Of a stretch of 64,000 nucleotides of DNA, positions 1 to 8,149 are shown piece by piece (the first letter of the stretch is position 1; each line of letters opens with the position of its first letter). Both the position numbers and the translations under genes were made by a program. Source of the stretch: Serratia marcescens. GTDB lineage: Bacteria > Pseudomonadota > Gammaproteobacteria > Enterobacterales > Enterobacteriaceae. The stretch lies in the NCBI RefSeq assembly GCF_001902635.1, contig NZ_MJAO01000025.1:1-64000 (forward strand), written 5' to 3'. The notes under the pieces are model-generated. The model was not told the DNA's origin. It did not search any database and worked only from the letters and a program-made list of their open reading frames with translations.

Positions 1-121
1 TATCTGCCACTACGCAGGGCGGGAGGTACAGGATGTCAGCGGTGTGCTGGCCGTCTTCGCGGAGCGCCGTCAGGACCGCAACGGCCCGTATGTCGTCCTG
101 CGCAGCGTCACGCTGAACTGA
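1..121 (+). CDS. 3' end of an unidentified island gene
   Basis: An open frame enters from the left edge and stops at TGA 119-121, giving the last 39 residues of a protein ending in VLRSVTLN. The next gene begins 14 bases later, so the two probably share a transcript. The fragment is too short for me to assign a family. Its place just upstream of a CbeA/CbtA module fits one of the accessory genes that accompany these modules in enterobacterial islands, but that is context only. Confidence 0.5.
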   Translation, partial: ICHYAGREVQDVSGVLAVFAERRQDRNGPYVVLRSVTLN

Positions 122-135
122 GTAAGGAATAACAG

Positions 136-780
136 ATGAGCCAAATTATCTCCACCACCGTTTATACGCTGGATGAACTATCTGAATCCGCCAGGGAGAA
201 TGCCCGTAGCTGGTATCGTGAGCATGCGCTGAACGATGACTGGTATCAGAATGTGTTTGACGAGTTTACCGGCATCTGCAGCATCCTGGGCGTAGATATT
301 AAGCTGTACCGGGTTCCTCTCCTGTCAGGCGGCAGCCGACAGCACCACTGCATCTGGTTCAGCGGTTTTTGCCATCAGGGAAGCGGCGCTGTTTTCGAGG
401 GGGGCTATGCTTACCAGCCGCAGGCGGTATATCAGATCAGGGAACACTTTCCTGAAGACGCTGACCTTCACCGGATTACCGATTCACTGCAGGCCGTCCA
501 GCTACACAACAGCGGCGAACTTCGCGCCAAAATCCGTCATAACGGTCAGCATATCCATGAATCCTGCATGGCAATCGCGGTCGAACGCCACAGCCCCTCC
601 GGGCAGGACATGACCTCAGACAGTGAGGTGGCTATAAGCGAAGCCCTCCGGGATCTGGCCCGCTGGCTATACGACTGGTTGGAAAGCGAACACAGCTGGC
701 AGACCTCCCCCACCCTCATTGATGAAGACATCATCGACAATGAATACACCTTCACCGGATCAGGTCAGCGCTTCGGCTGA
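136..780 (+). CDS. Island protein of the type annotated 'antitoxin of toxin-antitoxin stability system'
   Basis: A soluble 214-residue protein with no signal peptide or membrane segment. It begins MSQIISTTVYTLDEL and has a tryptophan- and tyrosine-rich middle (WYREHALNDDWYQNV, CIWFSGF). I recognise it as a conserved hypothetical found near CbtA/CbeA loci and RadC-type genes in enterobacterial islands, where database names often call it an antitoxin of a stability system. I know of no demonstrated activity. The ATG follows an AAGGAAT-like ribosome site. It lies 51 bases upstream of cbeA and may be part of the same operon. Confidence 0.6.
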   Translation: MSQIISTTVYTLDELSESARENARSWYREHALNDDWYQNVFDEFTGICSILGVDIKLYRVPLLSGGSRQHHCIWFSGFCHQGSGAVFEGGYAYQPQAVYQIREHFPEDADLHRITDSLQAVQLHNSGELRAKIRHNGQHIHESCMAIAVERHSPSGQDMTSDSEVAISEALRDLARWLYDWLESEHSWQTSPTLIDEDIIDNEYTFTGSGQRFG

Positions 781-831
781 CCTGATGTCCATTAAACAAC
801 GTTTCTTAATTCACTTTTAACGAGGCTAATC

Positions 832-1188
832 ATGCCAGATATTCCCACCACAGATGACAATATGGACGTACCGCGCTGGGGCCTGCATCGCGATATCACA
901 CCGTGTTTTGGTGCACGATTGGTGCAGGAAGGCAACCGGCTGCACTATCTCGCCGACCGCGCCAGCGTCGCCGGCACGTTCAGCGACACGGATTTACGCT
1001 ATCTTGATCAGGCGTTTCCGCTGCTTTTGAAACAGCTTGAATTGATGCTGGTTTCCGGTGAACTCAATCCCCGCCATCAGCACTGCGTCACGCTGTATGC
1101 AAAAGGGCTGACCTGTGAATCAGATACACTGGGGTCGCATGGGTACGTGTACCTGGCTATTTATCCGACACCCGCAACAACCGCGTAA
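832..1188 (+). CDS. cbeA: Type IV antitoxin of the CbeA/YeeU family
   Basis: A 118-residue homologue of E. coli YeeU/CbeA, YfjZ and YafW. Family blocks are visible: WGLHRDITPCFGARLVQEGN at about residues 17-36, HYLADRA, and LKQLELMLVSGELNPRHQH in the middle, followed by TLYAKGLTCESDTLGS. In the family the antitoxin does not bind its toxin. It counteracts CbtA by stabilising the bundling of MreB and FtsZ filaments. The length matches the family and a GAGG site precedes the ATG. cbtA follows 51 bases downstream, the standard antitoxin-toxin order. Confidence 0.9.
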   Translation: MPDIPTTDDNMDVPRWGLHRDITPCFGARLVQEGNRLHYLADRASVAGTFSDTDLRYLDQAFPLLLKQLELMLVSGELNPRHQHCVTLYAKGLTCESDTLGSHGYVYLAIYPTPATTA

Positions 1189-1239
1189 AGTTTCTTACTC
1201 CTTATCCTTGTTTTTACCCATCAACAAAGAGATCCAGCT

Positions 1240-1617
1240 ATGCAAACCCAACCACTATCCTCAACCCGGGAGGCCTCACCACGCCCGTCTCCCGTGGAGA
1301 TCTGGCAGCAGCTCCTGAGTCACCTGCTGGACCAGCACTACGGTCTGACGCTGAACGATACGCCGTTTGGCAACGATAGCGTGATTCAGGAGCATATCGA
1401 CGCCGGAGTATCACTGTGCGACGCGGTGAACTTTATCGTGGAAAAGTACGACCTTGTCCGTACTGACAGACGCGGCTTCAGCGCAGAAACACAGTCACCG
1501 CTTATCGGCAGTATTGATATCCTCCGTGCCCGGAAGGCGACCGGGCTGTTGACCCGTTATGGCTACAGACCTGTGACAGATCTCATTACCGGCAAATACA
1601 GAAAGGAACAACAATGA
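1240..1617 (+). CDS. cbtA: Type IV toxin of the CbtA/YeeV family
   Basis: A 125-residue homologue of E. coli CbtA (YeeV), YkfI and YpjF. It carries the family signature [20 protein letters not shown] at about residues 18-37, then LNDTPFGND, and [20 protein letters not shown] in the middle. A second block, [16 protein letters not shown], lies near the C-terminus. CbtA-type toxins inhibit polymerisation of FtsZ and MreB, rounding and arresting cells. The frame is intact and full length. The stop overlaps the start of the next gene (ATGA at 1614-1617), so translation of the downstream gene is probably coupled. Confidence 0.9.
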   Translation: MQTQPLSSTREASPRPSPVEIWQQLLSHLLDQHYGLTLNDTPFGNDSVIQEHIDAGVSLCDAVNFIVEKYDLVRTDRRGFSAETQSPLIGSIDILRARKATGLLTRYGYRPVTDLITGKYRKEQQ

Positions 1618-2105
1618 AGCTGTCCCTGACGGTGGAAGCCGACACCATCAACGTACTGGCCCTCAATATGGGCCGGATCGCCATAGATATTGACGGCATT
1701 GAGCTGGCCGACCTGATCAATGTGGTCTGTGACAACGGCTATTCACTTCGTATTGCTGATACCCCCGGGAAGCTGATTGTTGAAGATCCGCTACCACCTG
1801 TCACCCGCCTGAGCGGGATCCAGTGCAGTACCGCGCATATTACCTGTGAAGATAACGCTATCCTCGACCTGGCCGCTCTTCAACGCCACGACGGCGGCAA
1901 CGGCGACTGGATACTGTACACCGGTTACGGTTGCCTGCTCAGACTTAGCGCTCGCTTATACCCGGTGCTGGAACTGAAGCGAATGGGGCTTTCAAAAGAC
2001 TGCCGTCGGTTAGTGACCACGCTGATACGACGTTACGGGATCGATATTCTGCATCTGGATGCAGCAGGCGACCTGTTACCCGGTTTTGCCACTTTCGACT
2101 GGTAG
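1614..2105 (+). CDS. DUF5983 family protein (YeeW-like)
   Basis: A 163-residue soluble protein starting [20 protein letters not shown]. It belongs to the family that follows cbtA in enterobacterial islands; in K-12 the equivalent, yeeW, is often truncated. No catalytic motif is recognisable. The four-base overlap with cbtA (ATGA) indicates translational coupling, so it may modulate or accompany the toxin. Function is unknown. Confidence 0.75.
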   Translation: MKLSLTVEADTINVLALNMGRIAIDIDGIELADLINVVCDNGYSLRIADTPGKLIVEDPLPPVTRLSGIQCSTAHITCEDNAILDLAALQRHDGGNGDWILYTGYGCLLRLSARLYPVLELKRMGLSKDCRRLVTTLIRRYGIDILHLDAAGDLLPGFATFDW

Positions 2106-2182
2106 GCTCTCATTCCGACATATTCAGCCTCTGCAACACATCCGGTCAGAATAATCACAGCCCGATATTCACCCTACGCATA

Positions 2183-2210
2183 AGCGCCAGCCCTCACCAA
2201 CTGGCGTTTT
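2183..2210 (+). terminator. Probable Rho-independent terminator of the cbeA-cbtA module
   Basis: The arms GCGCCAG (2184-2190) and CTGGCG (2201-2206) pair across a ten-base loop and are followed by TTTT. The hairpin lies between the DUF5983 gene and the DUF4942 gene, so it would end the toxin module transcript. The T run is short. Confidence 0.55.
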
Positions 2211-2231
2211 GCTTTATATAAGGAAATAAAC

Positions 2232-3077
2232 ATGTCAGAACTGACTCTCACCGAATCCGAAGTGTTAATCGACCATACCGATGTAATTTGCTCGACCAGC
2301 ATTGAACGTATCGTCACCGGACGCAACGCGGCGCTGGCGCAAATTGAAACGCTGATACAGCAACTCGACGATATCTCGACGCTGACCAGCAACATCGGCG
2401 GTGGTAAAGCAAATGAATGGGGAGTACGGCAATACCGTTACGACTGCTGGCTGATGGAGAAACCTGAAACAGCGATGAAGGCCATTACCCGCAACATCGA
2501 TCGCAGCATCTGGAAAGACCTGATGAATAAGTCTGGAATGCTGGCGCTCATGGACGCACAGGCCCGCGACGAGTGGTACAACAGCCTGGAGAAAGACGAT
2601 ATTCCTGCTATCAGTGAAGAAAATATCCTTAGCACTTTTAAACAATTACATCTGAATAAAGGTGAAGTCTTCGAACGTGGCGTGGTTAACGTGTTTAAGG
2701 GTCTGAGCTGGAATTTTAAGACAAACAGCCCCTGTAGGTTTGGCGGGAAAATCATCGTGACAGGGCTGGTCAAATATGACCGGTGGGGGTTTGGTCTGAA
2801 CTGGGGCTGGCAGCGTGATCGCCTGGCTGACCTTGAGCGCATGCTGATGCTTCTTGATGGAAAACCTGTTCCCGACAACCGTGCTGACGTTACCCGTCGC
2901 CTGGGAGACCATATCCATGAGAACAGGCACAGCAATCGTTACGAGGATGAGATGTTTGTGATTAAGTATTTTCAGAAGGGAACGGCGCATATCACCTTTA
3001 AACGACCAGAACTGGTCGATAAGCTGAATGACATCATCGCCCGGCACTATCCGGGGGCGTTGCCCGCTAAACAGTAA
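2232..3077 (+). CDS. DUF4942 domain-containing protein
   Basis: A 281-residue soluble protein typical of the last gene in many CbtA/CbeA-containing islands. The N-terminal part includes RIVTGRNAALAQIETL, followed by a W-rich middle (NVFKGLSWNFKTNSP) and the block FGGKIIVTGLVKYDRWGFGL near residue 170. No signal peptide or membrane span is present. An AAGGAAATAAAC ribosome site precedes the ATG. The family is conserved on mobile islands, and its biochemical role is not known to me. The gene is intact and is the last well-supported island gene before the tRNA-derived junction. Confidence 0.8.
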   Translation: MSELTLTESEVLIDHTDVICSTSIERIVTGRNAALAQIETLIQQLDDISTLTSNIGGGKANEWGVRQYRYDCWLMEKPETAMKAITRNIDRSIWKDLMNKSGMLALMDAQARDEWYNSLEKDDIPAISEENILSTFKQLHLNKGEVFERGVVNVFKGLSWNFKTNSPCRFGGKIIVTGLVKYDRWGFGLNWGWQRDRLADLERMLMLLDGKPVPDNRADVTRRLGDHIHENRHSNRYEDEMFVIKYFQKGTAHITFKRPELVDKLNDIIARHYPGALPAKQ

Positions 3078-3298
3078 GGAACCAAATTATGGTATCATCT
3101 TCAAACACGGATGGTGCTCACTGCGATTCCGTAGTAGATCACTACACCTTGCCATCAAATAGCATTCAGATGGATGTAAAAGTTCCTGTTCAACCATCAA
3201 ATTTTGACGCTTTGCAGAAGGGGGCCTTAATGGGGGCCTCAACATTTATGGAACAAGATAAAAACCATACTAATCAATGCAATTACAAAACAAAATCC
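3078..3298 (+). other. Island edge with a doubtful short reading frame
   Basis: An ATG at 3089 follows an AAGGAACC site and opens a frame that runs on to 3754. Only the first ~70 residues lie in island DNA. After that the frame reads through the tRNA-derived repeats and terminators, which is not natural coding sequence. It could be the 5' part of an island gene cut by integration, or chance. I see no family resemblance and no other gene here. Confidence 0.3.
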
Positions 3299-3317
3299 AT
3301 TCCGAGTCCGGGCACCA
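3299..3317 (+). other. Attachment-site remnant: 3' end of tRNA-Phe
   Basis: The 19 bases ATTCCGAGTCCGGGCACCA equal the 3' end (T-arm, acceptor strand and CCA) of enterobacterial tRNA-Phe. The rest of the tRNA is absent, so this is a displaced 3' end as left when an element integrates into the tRNA gene. Its orientation predicts that the intact tRNA-Phe lies beyond the left edge of this window, at the other end of the island. Confidence 0.8.
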
Positions 3318-3361
3318 TTTTCAGAAGAACCCGCCTATGGCGGGTTTTTCGCTTTCTGGGG
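3301..3361 (+). repeat. Direct repeat copy 1: tRNA-Phe 3' end plus terminator
   Basis: A 61-base segment containing the tRNA-Phe 3' end, a short linker, the hairpin AACCCGCC-TAT-GGCGGGTT (3328-3346) with its T run, and a GC-rich tail. It recurs at 3461-3521 with one mismatch (T at 3319 against A at 3479). The hairpin is a Rho-independent terminator of the sort that follows the tRNA gene. Confidence 0.9.
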
Positions 3362-3460
3362 ACAGGACTCTCCATCGAACTGCGTTCGATTATTCGGCCA
3401 AAGGCCTCACCCTGCGGGCCAGCGCTAAAACGCTGTTCAACACGGCGCCAGCGCCGGTTG

Positions 3461-3521
3461 TCCGAGTCCGGGCACCATATTCAGAAGAACCCGCCTATGG
3501 CGGGTTTTTCGCTTTCTGGGG
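3461..3521 (+). repeat. Direct repeat copy 2: tRNA-Phe 3' end plus terminator
   Basis: The second copy of the 61-base repeat, 160 bases downstream of the first. The tRNA match here is 17 bases (3461-3477) because the preceding bases are GGTTG rather than GATTC-type T-arm sequence. The terminator hairpin is at 3488-3506. After this copy the sequence becomes ordinary chromosome leading to sugE, so this is probably the outermost junction. Confidence 0.9.
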
Positions 3522-3761
3522 TACGGACTCCCCTCTGCTTTTATCAATCTGAACGTTATCACTGCATTGTCGACAGGTTTTCATGCGTGAGGCAATCAAT
3601 AAAGAATGACATAAACTTAAGTTTATCTTCATCGCCAGCGGGAATATGGGATAAACCCATGTTGCTTCTGAATAGCGACTCAAACGCAAATTTATCCCTT
3701 AGCGATAAATGCAAAATTTTTGAAAAAAGCGTTGTGACTATAAGAATGTTTTAATCATGGA

Positions 3762-3783
3762 CGAGGGCGAAGACACGCCCTCG
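3762..3783 (-). terminator. Stem-loop downstream of sugE
   Basis: The arms CGAGGGCG (3762-3769) and CGCCCTCG (3776-3783) pair perfectly over a six-base loop, 20 bases past the sugE stop. There is no strong T run on the minus strand, so it may be a weak or Rho-assisted terminator. The 3522-3760 interval also holds a 16-base palindrome, ATAAACTTAAGTTTAT at 3611-3626, but no gene I can support. Confidence 0.4.
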
Positions 3784-3802
3784 CTTAGTGCAGGAAAAGT
3801 GA

Positions 3803-4120
3803 TTACTTCGTTGCCATCTTCAACAGCACGACGCCGGCGAGGATGAGGCCGGCAGCGACTACGCGGGCCAGGTTCAACGCCTCACCAAACATGGTGATAC
3901 CGATAATGAACGCGCCAACGGCCCCGATGCCAACCCAAATGGTATACGCCGTACCTAACGGTAAGGTTTTCATGGCGTAGGCCAATAAGCCAAAACTGAG
4001 TAACATGAAGAAAAGCGTGATGGCGCTAGGCACCAGACGTGTAAATCCGTGGGATTCTTTCATTGCGGTGGCCCAGACGACTTCAAATACGCCTGCCAAT
4101 ACCAGATACAACCATGCCAT
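3803..4120 (-). CDS. sugE: Guanidinium exporter SugE/Gdx (small multidrug resistance family)
   Basis: A 105-residue inner-membrane protein with four predicted helices, starting MAWLYLVLAGVFEVVWATAM. It has the SMR family's essential membrane glutamate (VFEVVWA, residue 13) and SugE-type sequence such as ESHGFTRLVPS and LPLGTAYTIWVGIGAVGAF. Gdx/SugE proteins exchange guanidinium for protons. I chose the ATG at 4120, which has AAGGAA seven bases upstream; an in-frame start 48 bases further upstream would lie inside the riboswitch. The guanidine-responsive leader supports guanidine export rather than general drug efflux. Confidence 0.93.
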   Translation of the reverse strand: MAWLYLVLAGVFEVVWATAMKESHGFTRLVPSAITLFFMLLSFGLLAYAMKTLPLGTAYTIWVGIGAVGAFIIGITMFGEALNLARVVAAGLILAGVVLLKMATK

Positions 4121-4140
4121 ATTCAAATTCCTTACGCTAT

Positions 4141-4185
4141 GGGTCGTCCCGGGTAATAATAAGGCCACGACAGGTCGTCCCGCGC
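4141..4185 (-). promoter_or_regulatory. Guanidine-II (mini-ykkC) riboswitch in the sugE leader
   Basis: On the minus strand the leader holds two small hairpins, each with the ACGA loop that defines this class. The first is GGG-ACGA-CC at 4181-4173 and the second is GGG-ACGA-CCC at 4150-4141, separated by an AT-rich linker. The second hairpin ends eight bases before the AAGGAA ribosome site (4133-4128). This fits the known mechanism in which guanidine bridges the two loops and exposes the start. The identification rests on motif and context. Confidence 0.85.
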
Positions 4186-4192
4186 GAGCGTA

Positions 4193-4220
4193 ATAGTAGC
4201 AAACGCCTCTGGAAATTCAA
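4193..4220 (-). promoter_or_regulatory. Probable sugE promoter
   Basis: Minus-strand -35 TTGAAT (4220-4215), 16-base spacer, -10 TACTAT (4198-4193). Transcription would start near 4186, just ahead of the first riboswitch hairpin. From here to 4458 I see no gene or clear signal. Confidence 0.5.
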
Positions 4221-4458
4221 GCCAGCCATTTTTGACGTGTTATGTCCTAACGAGGGGAATGGGGGATCTCTTTTCTCCTGTCAGCCGGATAGATCTCGAC
4301 GTGTCAGTCGCAATAGATTTCATTCCTCTCTTGCCGTTCCTCTCACGAGCAATATTGTGCTCTTCGCAGAGAACACAATATACCGGGACGAGCTGGGTCA
4401 ACGATGGGGGCTTTCGGCAGCACTGATTACCCACAACAAGCTGCGGTGAAAGGCCAGA

Positions 4459-5172
4459 CTAGCGATAGACAGGAATGGTCCCCGACGAAGTTTGGCGATC
4501 CCCTTCTTGCTTTAATTTTTTCCACAATTCAACAATATGGCTCTCCCCCGCCTTAAGCGCCGCCGCTGACGTATGTACCGAGTAACTGCCCAAATGGAGC
4601 GGATACGGATGTGGTATGGCTGAACCCAACACGAAGGTTGCCTCTTTAGCCCCAGAGTTAACGACATTAATGGGCGCTTCGCCGGGTTCGAAGACGACGA
4701 TTTCACCCTCTTCAATCGAGGTATCGGCATCCAGTGAGCCTTTAGCCAGCGCCAACCAGCCAACGCGGTGCCCGGCAGGCGGCTGATAGCGCCACCGTTC
4801 ACCCGGCCCCAGCGTCACCAGCAAATAGTTGACTCCCGCCGGTGCAGGCACCGGTGCGCTCACCCCTTCATAAGTGCCCAGAATGACGCGAGCCGGGCCA
4901 ACCTGCGGAATATGCTCCGTCTCAATATAACGGCTGACAGGGGGGCTGTTTTCCAGCTCTGCAGGCAGCGCAAGCCAAAGCTGGAAACCCGTAATGCGTG
5001 GAACATCGGCAGGCGATAACTCCTTGCCGTGCCAGACACCGCCCCCGGCCCGCATCCATTCAACCCCGCCGTAGCCCAAGGTTCCCGTACCGTTATCCGG
5101 ATCGTTGTAACGCAACCCCCCTTCGATAGGAACGGTAACGGTCGCCACACCGGAATGGGGGTGCAAAGGCAT
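4459..5172 (-). pseudogene. Pirin family protein, 5' end deleted
   Basis: The frame encodes a pirin cupin lacking its N-terminal strands. It begins abruptly at the metal-binding block MPLHPHSGVATVTVPIEGG, followed by GGVEWMRAGGGVWHGKE, and runs through the second cupin to a natural C-terminus. Pirins of this type are usually some 280-290 residues; 237 remain. The ATG at 5172 has no Shine-Dalgarno sequence, and the same frame meets a stop seven codons further upstream. Upstream DNA belongs to a divergent NmrA-like gene that is also cut, so one deletion seems to have removed both 5' ends and the promoters. Confidence 0.75.
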
Positions 5173-5180
5173 ATCGGCAA

Positions 5181-5882
5181 GAGCCAGAGGTCATTAAGGC
5201 GGACATCGAACAAAGAGAAACGCTGCATGCCGCTTTTAGTGGAGCATACGGCGTTTTTTCCGTGCAAGGTTCCGAGCAAGGGGCAGAGATAGAAATACGT
5301 CAGGGCAAGGCGGTGGCAGACGCAGCACGGGCTGCCGGAGTCGAACACTTTATTTACTCCTCCGTGGGCGGAGCAGATCGCCGTTCGCGCGTGCCCCATT
5401 TCGACAGTAAATGGCAGGTTGAAGAACATATCCGCCGCATCGGCTTACCGGCGAGCATTGTACGGCCCGTATTTTTCATGGATAACTTCGCCCAGTCTAA
5501 TATGCGCACAGTATTAATGGCGTTAATGCGGAGCTATTTGCCCAAAGAGAAAACATTACAAATGATCGCGACCGCTGACATCGGTAAGTGGGTTGAAAAT
5601 GCTTTCTCACAACCCGATGAGTTTATCGGCAAGGCGGAGGAAATAGCCGGTGATGAACTGACCCGCCCACAGATCGCGGCGACCTTACGCCAATACGGTT
5701 GGTCAGCAGGCCTGCCATTCCCTATGCCCAGACTCCTGTTACGACTGCTCCCCTACGATGCCCGCAGGATGTTCGAATGGTTCGGCGAATCGGGTTACAC
5801 CGCGGATATTGCCGGACTGCGGAGCCGGCAACCCGAATTGCTCACTCTTGATGACTGGCTTCGCGCACAGAACTCTGCGTAG
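5181..5882 (+). pseudogene. NmrA/HSCARG-like NAD(P)-binding protein, 5' end deleted
   Basis: The frame matches the C-terminal three quarters of an NmrA-type Rossmann protein: EVIKADIEQRETLHAAFSGA (from 5187), YGVFSVQGSEQ, AGVEHFIYSSVGGA and PASIVRPVFFMDNF. The first ~60 residues with the glycine-rich dinucleotide loop are missing. The frame runs straight into the truncated pirin on the other strand. A GTG at 5262 could start a shorter product, but without the cofactor loop it would not work. The homology that opens at 5187 sets the deletion junction at about 5173-5187. Confidence 0.75.
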
Positions 5883-5943
5883 CCTTCTTCAATCATTCAT
5901 CGGGCCGCAAAGCGTGGCGGCCCCAAAATAAAGAGGACGTATC

Positions 5944-6096
5944 ATGCACACTAATGTATATACACCAGAGAATTGCGCCCTGCTGTTAATCGATCATCAA
6001 ACAGGCACAATCTCCTGGACACACTCGCACGATGCCGCAGATATGCCGTGTTGTGGGCACAAATTTCCCTGGCAGCCTTCTATCAGCATTAGTTAA
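5944..6096 (+). pseudogene. Isochorismatase/cysteine-hydrolase family remnant
   Basis: A good ribosome site (AGAGGA) precedes an ATG and a frame reading MHTNVYTPENCALLLIDHQT. This is the N-terminus of an isochorismatase-like hydrolase, with the catalytic aspartate in LLIDHQ. Homology is lost after about 25 residues and a stop follows at residue 51, against a usual length near 200. It lies 61 bases after the truncated NmrA gene, so the whole pirin / NmrA / hydrolase locus is decaying. Confidence 0.7.
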
Positions 6097-6803
6097 ACAA
6101 ACAGTAAACCCGGGAGTTAACGCGAACAATCCACACCCACAAGTTTATGCAACTAAGGAGGTAAAATCTTACTGTTGAGGGTAATAATAAGGAAAGATGA
6201 GGCTCATAACGCCATGCCCCCCCCCTGGTTAACGGGTACCAAAACCTGTCACAAGATAAAGCTAACCCATTGAACCAATTAAATAAAAATAATAATCAAT
6301 AAAGAAATTTCATAATTTCACTTCTGATTTCATATTTTCAAAAACCGTCTTACTTCTAATATCACGTTATTTCACCTTCCCAGTGCCTATTTTAAGGCTA
6401 TTCTAAGCAACGAATACCTGATCCCAGAAATGCAAAGCGAACGCAGGCTGGCGCATACACCAGAAAAGCAGTTCAAAACCCAGACGGTTGGTACCCTTGC
6501 TGGGTTACCGTTTCATGTCGTGATGAATCAGGCATATCGGATTTTTACTTAGGAATATTAATTAAAAACACACGCAAGCTTTCATAGGGACTTTCATGGA
6601 AAGAAATACACCCGTAGCCCTTACCTTATGTGCTACCGAACGCCAAACGGGCATTTTAAAGTGATGTATTTTTAGCCCGCACATCTTTTAATTACACGTA
6701 GTGATTAAAACTTACTTATAAGAAAAAGGCAGCCTGGTTGCTATAAGCCACCCCTATGCAGCCGTATTTCTGGGTATTATTCTCATTATACTGGAGCTTA
6801 TTA
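6097..6803. other. AT-rich gap with no supported gene
   Basis: About 700 bases of AT-rich, non-coding sequence between the hydrolase remnant and the N-hydroxylase gene. I see no frame with a credible start and no terminator. A weak Fur-like match at 6285-6303 sits in an A/T-only context and is not convincing. The promoter of the downstream gene should lie in the last ~150 bases, but I could not place it. Confidence 0.6.
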
Positions 6804-8099
6804 ATGAATCAGCGTTTGGATATCATCGGTATTGGCCTTGGCCCGTCTAATCTTAGCCTGGCGGCCTTAGGGAGTGAAATAGAGGGATTTACGGGGCAAT
6901 TCCTCGAACGCAAGCCTCATTTCTCCTGGCACCCGGGCATGATCCTGGCGGATTGCAGCATGCAGACCAACTTTTTAAAAGATCTGGTGAGCGCAGTTGC
7001 CCCAACCAATCGCTACAGCTTTCTCAACTATCTGGTAAAAAACAGAAAATTCTACCGTTTTCTGACGACGGAACAGCGTACCGCATCGCGTGAAGAGTTT
7101 GCCGATTACCTCACTTGGGCCGCCAGTGGGATGGGCTCGTTGGCGTTCAATCAAGACGTTCAGCGGGTCGAATTTGACGATCGGCAACGCCAGTTTGTGG
7201 TGACCACCTCGAATACGGTATTCCACGCCAGGCACGTCAGCATCGGTATTGGTAAGAAAATAAAGTTGCCGGATTGCGTGACGGCGCAAAGCGATCGCTG
7301 TTTCCATGCCAGTGAGATGATGCTGCGCAACCCCGATCTGACAGGCAAACGCGTGGCGATCGTCGGCGGCGGCCAGAGCGGCGCAGACCTGTTCCTCAAT
7401 ATTTTTAAAGGGGAATGGGGGCAACCGGCACAGCTCGACTGGATATCGCGCCGCAACAACTACAACGCGCTTGATGAAGCGGCCTTTGCCAACGAATATT
7501 TCACGCCCGATTACGTCGAGAGCTTTTACTCGTTGGATAGCGCAGCCAAACGGCATATGCTGGCCGAACAGAAGATGACCTCAGACGGCATCACCAGTGA
7601 GTCGCTGCTGGCGATTTATCGCGCCATGTATCATCGTTTCGACGTACTGCGTGAGAAATTATGGGTGCGCCTGCTGCCCAGCCGCTCGCTGACGGCCGTG
7701 AAACACACGCTGGATAACGCCTACCAACTCGAAACGCGTCATCATCTCGATCACGGCCAGGAAGCCTTCAAAGCGGACGTGGTGATCTTCGCCACCGGTT
7801 ATCAGCCGGCGATACCTGAGTTCCTTGAACCTTTAACCCACCGTTTGCTGACCACTGCGGACGGCGAATACCGCATAGCCCCAGACTTTACATTTGAGTG
7901 GGAAGGCCCCGCGGAGAACTGCTTATTTGCAATGAACGCCAGCATGCATAATCACGGCATTGCCGATCCTCAGTTGAGCCTGATGGCGTGGCGATCTGCC
8001 CGCATTCTTAATCGGGCGTTAGACCACAAACCGTTTGATCTGGGAACAACGCCGACAGCAATTCAATGGCGCAGTGAAAGCGTGTCCCCCACATTTTAA
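6804..8099 (+). CDS. IucD-like L-lysine N6-monooxygenase (orphan N-hydroxylase)
   Basis: A 431-residue FAD/NADPH N-hydroxylase of the IucD/PvdA/SidA family. The FAD loop GIGLGPSNLSLAALG lies at residues 9-23, the substrate/flavin block HFSWHPGMILADCSMQTNFL near 45, the NADPH loop VGGGQSGADLFLN near 186, and FATGYQPAIPEF near 329. Many blocks are close to aerobactin IucD (KDLVSAVAPTN, EYFTPDY, QKMTSDGIT). IucD makes N6-hydroxylysine for siderophores. The start at 6804 follows GGAG; an upstream in-frame ATG at 6756 lacks one. No iucA, iucB, iucC or receptor gene lies within the window. The substrate is inferred. Confidence 0.85.
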   Translation: MNQRLDIIGIGLGPSNLSLAALGSEIEGFTGQFLERKPHFSWHPGMILADCSMQTNFLKDLVSAVAPTNRYSFLNYLVKNRKFYRFLTTEQRTASREEFADYLTWAASGMGSLAFNQDVQRVEFDDRQRQFVVTTSNTVFHARHVSIGIGKKIKLPDCVTAQSDRCFHASEMMLRNPDLTGKRVAIVGGGQSGADLFLNIFKGEWGQPAQLDWISRRNNYNALDEAAFANEYFTPDYVESFYSLDSAAKRHMLAEQKMTSDGITSESLLAIYRAMYHRFDVLREKLWVRLLPSRSLTAVKHTLDNAYQLETRHHLDHGQEAFKADVVIFATGYQPAIPEFLEPLTHRLLTTADGEYRIAPDFTFEWEGPAENCLFAMNASMHNHGIADPQLSLMAWRSARILNRALDHKPFDLGTTPTAIQWRSESVSPTF

Positions 8100-8149
8100 A
8101 TGCAAGAAGGTCTGAATCACTGTCATTACGCTATGATGGAATTACTTAT

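Noticed and set aside
3299-3521. Intact tRNA-Phe gene
   Set aside because: Only the last 17-19 bases are present in each copy; no anticodon or D arm precedes either.
3089-3754. Open frame of 221 codons across the att repeats
   Set aside because: Two thirds of it reads through tRNA-derived repeats and terminators; at most the first ~70 codons could be a cut island gene.
6285-6303. Fur-box-like match upstream of the N-hydroxylase
   Set aside because: It matches 13 of 19 positions, but in a run of almost only A and T, where chance matches are common, and about 500 bases from the gene.
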